Both the position numbers and the translations under genes were made by a program. This document shows, one piece after another, positions 41,667-49,189 of a stretch of DNA of 64,000 bases (positions are counted from its first letter, which is position 1; each line of letters starts with the position of its first letter). Below the pieces are notes generated by a model that worked only from the letters and a program-made list of their open reading frames with translations, did not search any database and had not been told where the DNA came from. Source of the stretch: Intestinibacillus massiliensis (GTDB lineage: Bacteria > Bacillota > Clostridia > Oscillospirales > Butyricicoccaceae); contig JAJUJC010000001.1 in NCBI GenBank assembly GCA_029267335.1, positions 248,001 to 312,000 on the forward strand, written 5' to 3'.

Positions 41667-42401
41667 ATGAAAATCATTCGTGCCAAGGACTATCAGGACA
41701 TGAGCCGCAAGGCGGCAAACATCATCTCCGCGCAGGTCATCCTCAAGCCGGACTCTGTGCTCGGTCTTGCAACCGGCTCCTCCCCCATGGGCATCTACTC
41801 GCAGCTCATCAAGTGGTTCCAGAAGGGCGACGTTGATTTCAGCGCATGCACTACCTTCAATCTGGATGAGTATCGCGGCCTGACCGCTGACCACGACCAG
41901 AGCTACCACTATTTCATGTATAAGAACTTTTTCGGTTCGATCAATGTACCCGATAACCGCATCAATCTGCCGGACGGCGCGCAGATGGCGGCGGAGAAAG
42001 AATGTGCACGCTATGATGCTGCGATCCGTGCGGCCGGCGGCATCGACCTCCAACTGCTCGGCATGGGTCTGAATGGTCATATCGGCTTCAACGAGCCGGA
42101 TGATTATTTCTCCAAGGGCACCCACTGCGTCGATCTGACCGAGTCCACCATTGAAGCAAACAAGCGCTTTTTTGCGAGCGCGGATGAAGTACCGCGTCAG
42201 GCGTACACGATGGGTGTTCAAACGATCATGCTCGCACGCAAGATCGTACTGGTCGTATCCGGCGAAAACAAGGCGGAGATCGTGCGCGACGCGTTCTTTG
42301 GTCCGGTTACGCCGCGCGTCCCCGCCTCTATCCTTCAGCTCCACACCGATGTCAGCGTCATCGCAGACGACGCTGCGCTTGCTCTTTGCAATGTAATGTA
42401 A
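41667..42401 (+). CDS. nagB: Glucosamine-6-phosphate deaminase
   Basis: A 244-residue enzyme converting glucosamine-6-phosphate to fructose-6-phosphate and ammonia. It shows GLATGSSPMGIYSQLIKW (phosphate loop, about residues 33-50), FNLDEYRGL (catalytic Asp), GMGLNGHIGFNEPDD (about 132-146) and a C-terminal RKIVLVVSGENKAEIV. ATG start with AGAAAGAGGGATATT. It is the last gene of the amino-sugar PTS operon and supports GlcNAc/GlcN as the operon substrate. Confidence 0.95.
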   Translation: MKIIRAKDYQDMSRKAANIISAQVILKPDSVLGLATGSSPMGIYSQLIKWFQKGDVDFSACTTFNLDEYRGLTADHDQSYHYFMYKNFFGSINVPDNRINLPDGAQMAAEKECARYDAAIRAAGGIDLQLLGMGLNGHIGFNEPDDYFSKGTHCVDLTESTIEANKRFFASADEVPRQAYTMGVQTIMLARKIVLVVSGENKAEIVRDAFFGPVTPRVPASILQLHTDVSVIADDAALALCNVM

Positions 42402-42459
42402 AGTAAGCAAATACGTTTCTTAACAATCCGGCATCCGCTTGCAAGTCGGATTCTTTGAA

Positions 42460-42491
42460 AAAAGGGGTCGTCCGATCGGACGACCCCTTTT
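42460..42491. terminator. Palindromic terminator between nagB and ptsI
   Basis: A perfect 16+16-bp palindrome with GC-rich core and A4/T4 ends lies between convergent nagB and ptsI, serving both strands. Confidence 0.88.
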
Positions 42492-42500
42492 ACTATTATT

Positions 42501-44159
42501 TTAGATCTTGGCAACGATTTCGTCGCGCACCGTGGAAACATCCGTGGCGCGTACCTTTTCGCGCAGCGGAAGGATACGGGACGGCGAGACAGACAGCTCG
42601 TCCACGCCGAGCGCGAGGAAGGTCTCGGTCAGACGCGGGTCTGCACCCAGTTCGCCGCAGATACCCATCCAGATACCATGCTTATGCGCGTTGTCTGCGG
42701 TCATTTTGATCAGGCGCAGCAGCGCAGGATGATGCGTATCGCAGAACATATCGAGGGACTCGTTCTGACGGTCGACCGCGAGGGTATACTGGGTCAGATC
42801 GTTCGTGCCGATGCTGAAGAAGTCGACCTCCTGCGCCAACAAATCGCTGATGATCGCTGCCGCCGGTGTCTCGATCATGATGCCAAGCTCCACGTTCTCA
42901 TTGAACGCAACGCCTTCGCACTTGAGCGCCTGACGTACTTCAGCCGCCAGCTTCTTGATCTCGCGCACTTCCCACACGGAAGTGATCATCGGGAACATGA
43001 TCGCGACCTTGCCATAGGCAGAAGCACGATACAGCGCACGCAGCTGCGTGATGAAAATATCGCGGCGGGTCAGACAGATGCGGATCGCGCGCAGACCCAT
43101 CGCAGGATTCTCCTCGTGCGGCAGCTCAAAATAGTCCGCCTGCTTGTCCGCGCCGATATCCAGCGTACGGATGACGACGCGCTTGCCGCCCATGCGCTCC
43201 GCTACCGTGCGGTATGCCTGGAACAGTGTTTCTTCGCTCGGATAATCCTTGCTCTCGAGATACAGGAATTCGCTGCGGAACAGACCAATGCCGCCCGCAT
43301 CATTTGCGAGTACAGCGTCCACGTCCGCCGGACTGCCGATGTTTGCATACAGCAGAATATCCTGACCGTCGAGCGTAACGTTTGGCTGACCCTTAAGCTT
43401 TTCCAACAGCGCTTTGCGCTCGCTCTCCTGCTGCGCCTTCTTGTGCAGCTTAGCGCTCGTCGTCTCATCGGGCCGCACATAGACCTCGCCCGCACTGCCG
43501 TCGATGACCGCATCCTTGCCGTCCATATCGGCAGTCAGCACATCACCCGCACCAATCACCGCGGGAATGCCCATCGTGCGCGCCAGAATCGCAGTATGCG
43601 AGTTGGCGGAGCCGCCCTGCGTCACGAACCCGAGAATCTTGGATTTATCAAGCTGCACCGTTTCGCTCGGCGCAAGGTCGTCCGCCGCAACGATGACCGG
43701 CACTTCGCTGTCGATGCCGCCCTCGGGCGCACCGGACAGTACGTTGAGCAGACGGCGCGAAATATCGCGCACATCGGCGGAGCGCGCCTTCATATAATTG
43801 TCATCCATGTTCGCAAACATATCCGCAAAGGTATCGGCGGTCTTGGAAACGGCGTACTCGGCGCACAGCTTCTCGTCCGTGATGATGCTCTCGATGGACT
43901 CGCAATAATCGTCGTCCTCGAGCATCATCTGATGTACCTGAAACAGCAGCGAGCCCTCCTCGCCGACCTCCTCGAGCGCCTTTTCATAGAGCACGCCGAG
44001 CTGTTCGGATGCCGTTTCGCGTGCCGCGCGGAAACGTTCTATCTCTGCCTTTACATCCTCGATGGTGCGACGCTCTACCGTCTGATCCGCGCGCTTATAG
44101 AAGCAAATCGGTCCAAATGCAACACCGTCGCATACGCCTTTTCCCTGAATCTTTGTCAT
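42501..44159 (-). CDS. ptsI: PTS Enzyme I (phosphoenolpyruvate-protein phosphotransferase)
   Basis: A 552-residue cytoplasmic enzyme. The phosphohistidine domain has GGSANSHTAILARTMGIPAV (His about residue 188). The PEP-binding TIM barrel has LFRSEFLYL, MFPMITSVWEVREIKK, ELGIMIETPAAAIISDLLAQ and DFFSIGTNDLTQYTLAVDR, plus the catalytic Cys in GICGELGADPRL. It takes phosphate from PEP and gives it to HPr. Its ATG overlaps the licT stop (ATGA), so it is made from the antiterminated licT transcript. ptsH is not adjacent. Confidence 0.96.
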   Translation of the reverse strand: MTKIQGKGVCDGVAFGPICFYKRADQTVERRTIEDVKAEIERFRAARETASEQLGVLYEKALEEVGEEGSLLFQVHQMMLEDDDYCESIESIITDEKLCAEYAVSKTADTFADMFANMDDNYMKARSADVRDISRRLLNVLSGAPEGGIDSEVPVIVAADDLAPSETVQLDKSKILGFVTQGGSANSHTAILARTMGIPAVIGAGDVLTADMDGKDAVIDGSAGEVYVRPDETTSAKLHKKAQQESERKALLEKLKGQPNVTLDGQDILLYANIGSPADVDAVLANDAGGIGLFRSEFLYLESKDYPSEETLFQAYRTVAERMGGKRVVIRTLDIGADKQADYFELPHEENPAMGLRAIRICLTRRDIFITQLRALYRASAYGKVAIMFPMITSVWEVREIKKLAAEVRQALKCEGVAFNENVELGIMIETPAAAIISDLLAQEVDFFSIGTNDLTQYTLAVDRQNESLDMFCDTHHPALLRLIKMTADNAHKHGIWMGICGELGADPRLTETFLALGVDELSVSPSRILPLREKVRATDVSTVRDEIVAKI

Positions 44160-45031
44160 GAAAAATCATCTCCTTCGTTGTTCGCTTGATTCTCTGTAGC
44201 GCCGTGGCGGCTAAGCCGCGTGATATGTGCTGTCAAATAGAGTATTTCATCGCTCTGACATTGATATTGGTATTTTTCAAAGATAAAATCACGAATTTTG
44301 GTGGCGCAGGAATAGGAATTTGGGTGCTTATAGCGAATCATTTCCAAAATATCCTGACTGTCGTCACCGTACGGTATTTTACCGCGCACACGCTGTGCGA
44401 AAAATTTCACATGGGTGATGAAACGATAATAGTCCAGAGAATCCTCATCGAACTCGATGTCCATGAACATACGAACGATGGCACAGACCTCCTGCATGAT
44501 ATAGGTGATATCGTAGACGGTGTTCATTTGCTCACCAAGCTGCGCATTGACAAAATGCATGGCGATGAACGCGGCTTCGTCCTCGCGGAACTCCACGCCG
44601 GTCTCCTCCTGCACAATGCAGTTTGCTTTCAGACCGATCTCATATTCGTCCCGATAAAAGCGTCGAATATCCCACAGAAGCGGATTTGTAAGAATCGTTC
44701 CTTCCTGATAACGCGTGATGGCGTTCGAGATGTGGTCCGGCAGCGTGACATAGATACTGTCATGCAGGCGTTTCCCCAGATTGATGCGTGCATAGTTGAT
44801 GATGCGCTCACTGAGCAGCATGTGAGACATCGGAATGCTCGCCATCAGTCGTTGAAACTTGTCGGATATATCCGCATCATTGATGATAAAAGTTTTGTCG
44901 ATCCGTGCGGGATCGACACGGTCTCCCGGCTTGCGCTGAAATGCCAAACCGCGACCCATTACGACGATTTCCCGCCCTTTTTCGTCGTGTGTGACCGCGA
45001 CATTATTATTGAGTACTTTTTCGATCTTCAT
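44156..45031 (-). CDS. licT: LicT/BglG-type transcriptional antiterminator
   Basis: A 291-residue protein. An N-terminal RNA-binding CAT domain (KIEKVLNNNVAVTHDEKGRE, about residues 2-21, and VMGRGLAFQRKPGD) is followed by two PTS-regulatory domains with the regulatory histidines in HMLLSERIINYAR and EAAFIAMHFVNAQ (PRD1/PRD2). ATG start at 45031 after GGTGGTAGCACGA. Binds RAT hairpins to prevent termination; PTS phosphorylation of the PRD histidines tunes its activity. RAT sites lie before its own gene and before the convergent amino-sugar PTS operon. Confidence 0.92.
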   Translation of the reverse strand: MKIEKVLNNNVAVTHDEKGREIVVMGRGLAFQRKPGDRVDPARIDKTFIINDADISDKFQRLMASIPMSHMLLSERIINYARINLGKRLHDSIYVTLPDHISNAITRYQEGTILTNPLLWDIRRFYRDEYEIGLKANCIVQEETGVEFREDEAAFIAMHFVNAQLGEQMNTVYDITYIMQEVCAIVRMFMDIEFDEDSLDYYRFITHVKFFAQRVRGKIPYGDDSQDILEMIRYKHPNSYSCATKIRDFIFEKYQYQCQSDEILYLTAHITRLSRHGATENQANNEGDDFS

Positions 45032-45049
45032 TCGTGCTACCACCCTAAT

Positions 45050-45094
45050 AAAAAAGGCAAAACCGTAGCACAATCAATGGCCTTCGGTTTTGCC
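45050..45094 (-). terminator. Antitermination-controlled terminator before licT
   Basis: On the minus strand, GGCAAAACCG (45094-45085) pairs with CGGTTTTGCC (45065-45056), followed by TTTTTT. The left arm overlaps the RAT, so LicT-type binding would allow readthrough into licT-ptsI. Confidence 0.88.
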
Positions 45095-45114
45095 TGCATT
45101 ACCAGTCACAATCC
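45086..45114 (-). promoter_or_regulatory. RAT element before licT-ptsI
   Basis: A 29-nt element read on the minus strand as GGATTGTGACTGG ... GCAGGCAAAACC, with 27 of 29 bases identical to the RAT at 38812. It indicates autoregulation of the antiterminator gene. Confidence 0.92.
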
Positions 45115-45125
45115 TTTATATTCCT

Positions 45126-45154
45126 GTAATAGGATACCAAAAAATGCGTTTCAA
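45126..45154 (-). promoter_or_regulatory. Probable promoter of licT-ptsI
   Basis: On the minus strand, TTGAAA (45154-45149), 17-bp spacer, TATTAC (45131-45126). Transcription would start a few bases before the RAT. Confidence 0.55.
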
Positions 45155-45267
45155 TTCTACTGGTATTTCGTACAAAAGAACCCCGTCACATTTTAACCAT
45201 ACGCTATTACGGAAAATAAGTGTATCTGATTTTGATTTTTATTGTCTATATTGCCCATAAATACGCA

Positions 45268-45293
45268 AAAGCGACGCCCGAGAGCGACGCTTT
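45268..45293 (-). terminator. Weak terminator hairpin at the end of the ubiB-like gene
   Basis: AAAGCG/CGCTTT arms with an inner CGC/GCG pairing overlap the stop codon of the kinase-like gene. The following T-run is interrupted. Confidence 0.4.
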
Positions 45294-46881
45294 AGCGTTT
45301 CTTGCGCATATCCCAGAGCACAGAGAATCCCATACATAATGCTGCGAGAAAACCAACTAATCCCAACAGCGGGATCTGTAGAATCTTGGGCTTCATATCC
45401 GTCGTACAGAGCATGCACGAGCCGATGAGGAGTGCGGCGGTAAACAGGCAGCGAATGAGCTTATTCACCATGCGGTCGATCGAGCCGAGCGGCTGCTCTG
45501 ATCCAATGAGTTCGAGATTGAGTTTTGCTTCGCCCTTGAGGCCCATACGCAGCAAATCGGACATTTGTGCAGGAATCTCCACCGATTTTCGTCCGGATTC
45601 ATGCAGCTTACGCAGCAGATTGCGTGTCTCCCGCTTCCAGTCGAAGTCGTCGTGCAGTTGGGTCGACATGCGGTTCGCCATGATTTGCAGCAGATTGATC
45701 TCCGGACTGATCGTGGCGAGCACGCCCTCAAGCGTCAATACGCCGCGTCCAAGCATGGACACGCCCTTTGGCAGCGAGATGCGATGCGACTTTGCAAGCG
45801 TGAGCAGCTCTTCAAGGATCTTACCGAGATCCATGCTGCCGACATCCATTTCACCGTACCGGCTGAGCAGCTTGTCCATGTCAGCATACAGTTGCGCATG
45901 GTCGATCTTCGCAGTGTATACGCCCATCGTGAGCAGCACGTTTTTGAGTGCTTCTACGTCACCGAACACGACAGCCTTTGCCGCAATGCGCAGCTGCTCT
46001 TGGTCGCGCGCGGACAGCCGCCCCATCATACCGAGGTCGATCCAGACGATCTGTCCCTCGCGCACGCGCAGATTGCCCGGGTGCGGATCCGCATGAAAAA
46101 AGCCGTCGTCAAGGATCTGCTTGACGTAGTGGTCCGCGAGCTTTGCGCCGATCTCGGATAGGTCGTAATCCTCCGCGCGCAGCGCGTCCACGTTGTCGAT
46201 CTGTACGCCGTCGATGTACTCCATGACGAGCACACGGGATGTCGTATGGCGGTGCTCGATGTAAGGGCAGGTCGCAAACGCGACTGCCCTGCTATGCTCG
46301 CGAAATTCCTCGGCATTCTGCGCTTCGATGAGAAAATCCATCTCCTGCTGTGCGACCGCCCACATTTCGTCGAGCACCATATTGAGGTCGACAACGTCCC
46401 CGATTGCGGTCAGGTCGACAAGGCGCGCGGCGCGATGCAGCAGTGTGATATCGCGCGACATCGTTTCGCGGATGCCCAGACGCTGCACCTTGACAACAAC
46501 GCGCGTTCCATCGAGCAGCGTCGCCGCGTGCGCCTGTGCGATCGACGCCGCACCAAGCGGCTGCTCCTCAAACGAAGCAAATACGCTTGCGATCGGCGCA
46601 CGGTATTCGCTTTCGATGACCGCACGCACCTCGTCAAACGGCATGGGGCGCACATCCGTGCGCAGCTGTGCAAGCTCGACGCAGTATGCATCGGGCAGCA
46701 TATCGCGGCGCATAGACATGATCTGTCCCAATTTGACAAAGGTCGGTCCCAGGTCCTCGACGATCGCACGCAGCTTGACCGGAGACAGTCCCTTGACGAT
46801 TTCGTGCCGCGCGAGGATCACAAGAATCTCGCGCAGCCGTCCCCGGTCTCCGGTCGAGCGGCGTTCCGGGTTATTCGCCAT
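45292..46881 (-). CDS. AarF/UbiB/ABC1-family protein kinase-like protein
   Basis: A 529-residue protein. The ABC1 domain shows the KxGQ motif (FVKLGQIMSMRRDMLP, about residues 49-64), the Ala-rich loop PLGAASIAQAHAATLLDGTR, VVVKVQRLG (nucleotide-binding Lys), FFHADPHPGNLRV (catalytic loop) and WIDLGMMGRL (DFG-like). Two C-terminal membrane segments (about 470-520) anchor it. Relatives support ubiquinone or lipid metabolism. In anaerobic Clostridia without ubiquinone the role is unknown. It overlaps the phasin-like gene by 11 bp, a pairing seen in other Firmicutes. Confidence 0.9.
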   Translation of the reverse strand: MANNPERRSTGDRGRLREILVILARHEIVKGLSPVKLRAIVEDLGPTFVKLGQIMSMRRDMLPDAYCVELAQLRTDVRPMPFDEVRAVIESEYRAPIASVFASFEEQPLGAASIAQAHAATLLDGTRVVVKVQRLGIRETMSRDITLLHRAARLVDLTAIGDVVDLNMVLDEMWAVAQQEMDFLIEAQNAEEFREHSRAVAFATCPYIEHRHTTSRVLVMEYIDGVQIDNVDALRAEDYDLSEIGAKLADHYVKQILDDGFFHADPHPGNLRVREGQIVWIDLGMMGRLSARDQEQLRIAAKAVVFGDVEALKNVLLTMGVYTAKIDHAQLYADMDKLLSRYGEMDVGSMDLGKILEELLTLAKSHRISLPKGVSMLGRGVLTLEGVLATISPEINLLQIMANRMSTQLHDDFDWKRETRNLLRKLHESGRKSVEIPAQMSDLLRMGLKGEAKLNLELIGSEQPLGSIDRMVNKLIRCLFTAALLIGSCMLCTTDMKPKILQIPLLGLVGFLAALCMGFSVLWDMRKKR

Positions 46882-47161
46882 CTTGTGCGTCGAGCGCCTC
46901 TAGCTTGCGGCGCAGTGCCTCGCGCTCCTCACGGGTCATGCTGTCCACATCGACCGCGGGTGCGGCGGCAGCCGTTCCCTCGCGCGTCTCACGGATTTTG
47001 TGTTTGAGCTCTTCGTTGAGTGCCTTACCTTGTTCTACCGTCAACTCGCCTTTTTTGACCAGTTCTTTCACGAGCGCTTCGGATTTTTCCGCCGTCATCG
47101 CCACCGCGCCGATTCCTGCAAGCAGCACCTTTTTCAGATCGTTTTCCAAATCACCAAACAT
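46871..47161 (-). CDS. Phasin-family/PhaF-like small coiled-coil protein
   Basis: A 96-residue, highly charged helical protein. LKKVLLAGIGAVAMTAEKSE and ALVKELVKKGELTVEQGKAL (about residues 9-48) are the phasin-like/PHA-regulator-like core. The C-terminus is an Ala-rich linker and a charged helix. ATG start with GAGGAGGTCACTGCC. No PHA synthase is nearby, so a role in polyester granules is doubtful. It probably works with the co-transcribed AarF-like protein. Confidence 0.75.
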   Translation of the reverse strand: MFGDLENDLKKVLLAGIGAVAMTAEKSEALVKELVKKGELTVEQGKALNEELKHKIRETREGTAAAAPAVDVDSMTREEREALRRKLEALDAQDGE

Positions 47162-47213
47162 GGCAGTGACCTCCTCAAAATCTCACAATAGACAGGTTTC
47201 CCCTGTTGTCTTT

Positions 47214-47242
47214 ATCATAGCACGTTTTCGCGCAAAAGCAAG
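47214..47242 (-). promoter_or_regulatory. Promoter of the phasin-aarF operon
   Basis: On the minus strand, TTGCTT (47242-47237), 17-bp spacer, TATGAT (47219-47214), just after the cbiK stop and about 50 bp ahead of the phasin-like gene. Confidence 0.6.
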
Positions 47243-47248
47243 CGGCTT

Positions 47249-48019
47249 TCAAGCCTGTGCAAGATGCGCCGCGAACTGTGCCGCGATCTCGGGATACTCT
47301 CCGAGACCGCGCAGCAACACCTCGGTTTCGCAGCCCTGCGCGCGTAGCATGGAGTTCCAGCTTTCCGCTTCGTCACCCGCCAAATCATTTTGCGCGTGAT
47401 CGCCTGCGACAATCATAAACGGCGCAAGATATACGCGGCGCACATGATGCGCGCGTAGCCGGCTTTGCACATAGTCAAAATCCGGAAACCCCTCGACCGT
47501 GCCGACATACACGCGCTCCGCACCCAGCGCACGAAAGGTGTTTTCCGCGAGCGCGTAGGACGCGTTGGAAAAATGATCCGTACCGTGTCCCATAAAGACG
47601 AACGCCTCATCCGGCGCGAGAGTAGGCATATGCGTCAGCAGCGAACGGCAGCATTCGATATAGTCCCCCTGCTCCCAAAGCAGAGGTTTTCCGATGTGCA
47701 AGCGTGCAAACTTGGACGCATACGGCGCGATTTGCGCACACATTTTATCATATTCATTACCCGGAATGACGTGCAGACTTTGGCACAGCACCTCCTCATA
47801 GCCCTGCGCCACGAGCTGTTCAAAAAGCTGCTCGGGCGTGGGGATACGGATGCCCTCCTCCCGCTCGATCTTGCGGATGATGACGCCGGAGGTAAACGCC
47901 CGATAAAAGTCGTGATCGGGCAGCGCCGCAGCAAGTGTGGCTTCAATATGCTCAATCGCAGCGCGCGCTTCGGGATAACTCGTGCCAAAGCTGATGACTG
48001 CCAGTGCCTTTTTTGCCAT
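47249..48019 (-). CDS. cbiK: Anaerobic sirohydrochlorin cobaltochelatase
   Basis: A 256-residue class II chelatase inserting Co(II) into sirohydrochlorin/precorrin-2-derived substrate. It shows AVISFGTSYPEARAAIEHIE at the N-terminus, LHVIPGNEYDKM, and the metal-site His in VFMGHGTDHFSNASYAL (about residues 140-156). Start chosen at the ATG followed by AKKALAV, 2 bp after the cbiC stop, with GGGAGG upstream. It is the last gene of the long hem-cob operon. Confidence 0.92.
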   Translation of the reverse strand: MAKKALAVISFGTSYPEARAAIEHIEATLAAALPDHDFYRAFTSGVIIRKIEREEGIRIPTPEQLFEQLVAQGYEEVLCQSLHVIPGNEYDKMCAQIAPYASKFARLHIGKPLLWEQGDYIECCRSLLTHMPTLAPDEAFVFMGHGTDHFSNASYALAENTFRALGAERVYVGTVEGFPDFDYVQSRLRAHHVRRVYLAPFMIVAGDHAQNDLAGDEAESWNSMLRAQGCETEVLLRGLGEYPEIAAQFAAHLAQA

Positions 48020-48021
48020 GC

Positions 48022-48660
48022 TCAGAAGCCCTCCCGCTGTACGATCTGATAGAGCAGCGCATTGACGATTGCCGCTGCGACGTTCGAGCCGCCCTTGCGT
48101 CCGCGCGCGATGATATAGGGCGTGTCGCCGCCGAGAAACAGCTCCTTCGACTCCACGACGTTGACGAAACCGACCGGCACGCCGATGAGCAGAGAAGGGG
48201 TGCAAACGCCCTGTGCAATCAGTTCATGCAGGCGCACCAGCGCAGTCGGCGCGTTGCCGATCGCAAAAATCAGCGGACCGTTCAGCTTCGACGCGTGCTC
48301 CATCGACACGGTGGCGCGGGTGACGCCGCGTTCCTTTGCCTCTCGTGCGACCTCGGCATCTGACATAAAGCACAGCGCCTGACCGCCGAGCGACGCGAGC
48401 ATCGTTTTGTTGATGCCTGCAAGCGCCATCTGCGTATCCGTGACGATAGTCGCGCCCGCGCGCAGCGCTTCCTGTGCCTTGCGCACAACATCGGGGGAAA
48501 ATGTGAGCGTATCGGCATACTCGAAATCCGCGGAGGTGTGAATGACGCGTTTGACGATATCCCCCTGTCCCTCAGGGAACGTGCGCATGCCCAGTTCCTG
48601 CGTGATGATCGCGAAGCTGCGTTTTTCGATCTCTGCGGGCTTCAGTGTTTCAAATCCCAT
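48022..48660 (-). CDS. cbiC: Precorrin-8X/cobalt-precorrin-8 methylmutase
   Basis: A 212-residue enzyme moving a methyl group from C-11 to C-12 to give cobyrinate. It shows KRVIHTSADFEYADTLTFSP (with the catalytic His, about residue 44), IVTDTQMALAGIN, and GVPVGFVNVVESKE. ATG start with AGGAGGCAGAGT. Lies between cobO and cbiK in the operon. Confidence 0.94.
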   Translation of the reverse strand: MGFETLKPAEIEKRSFAIITQELGMRTFPEGQGDIVKRVIHTSADFEYADTLTFSPDVVRKAQEALRAGATIVTDTQMALAGINKTMLASLGGQALCFMSDAEVAREAKERGVTRATVSMEHASKLNGPLIFAIGNAPTALVRLHELIAQGVCTPSLLIGVPVGFVNVVESKELFLGGDTPYIIARGRKGGSNVAAAIVNALLYQIVQREGF

Positions 48661-48670
48661 ACTCTGCCTC

Positions 48671-49189
48671 CTAGCGTTCGATGCCATCGCGCGCCGCAAT
48701 ACCGCGGTCAAACGGATGACGGATTTTTTTCATTTCGGAAATATAATCGGCAAGTGCCGTCAGTTCTTCGGGTGGATTGCGTCCGGTCATGACGAGTTCC
48801 AGCTCTGCGGGACGGTTTTGGACTGCGTCTGCGACCTCCTCCACTGTGAGAAAGCCGCAGGTCACCGCCGCCATGACCTCGTCGAGCACGAGCAGGCGTG
48901 CATCGTGCGCCGCCGCAAATGCCTCCCGCAGCGTGCACTGTGACACCTGTCTGGTCTGTTCCTTTTCCGTTTCGCTCATGCGAAAGGAAAACTTTCCCGA
49001 CGGATTGCAGCCAAGCAGCACTGCGTTCGGAAAAGTGCGCAGCGCGCAGCATTCTCCCGACTGTCCGTCTTTGAGGAACTGCGCGACCACGACCTTATTT
49101 CCGCCGCCCGCGCAGCGCAGCGCAAGCCCGAACGCGGCCGTCGTTTTGCCCTTGCCGTCGCCGCAGTAAATGTGCACCAGTCCGCTCAT
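48671..49189 (-). CDS. cobO: Corrinoid adenosyltransferase (CobA/CobO type)
   Basis: A 172-residue enzyme that adenosylates the corrinoid cobalt with ATP. It has the P-loop GDGKGKTTAAFGLALR (about residues 10-25), VVVAQFLKDG, LLVLDEVMAAV (Walker-B-like) and the C-terminal ELVMTGRNPPEEL. It overlaps cobQ by 4 bp. The order fits the pathway, where adenosylation precedes amidation by CobQ. Confidence 0.93.
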   Translation of the reverse strand: MSGLVHIYCGDGKGKTTAAFGLALRCAGGGNKVVVAQFLKDGQSGECCALRTFPNAVLLGCNPSGKFSFRMSETEKEQTRQVSQCTLREAFAAAHDARLLVLDEVMAAVTCGFLTVEEVADAVQNRPAELELVMTGRNPPEELTALADYISEMKKIRHPFDRGIAARDGIER

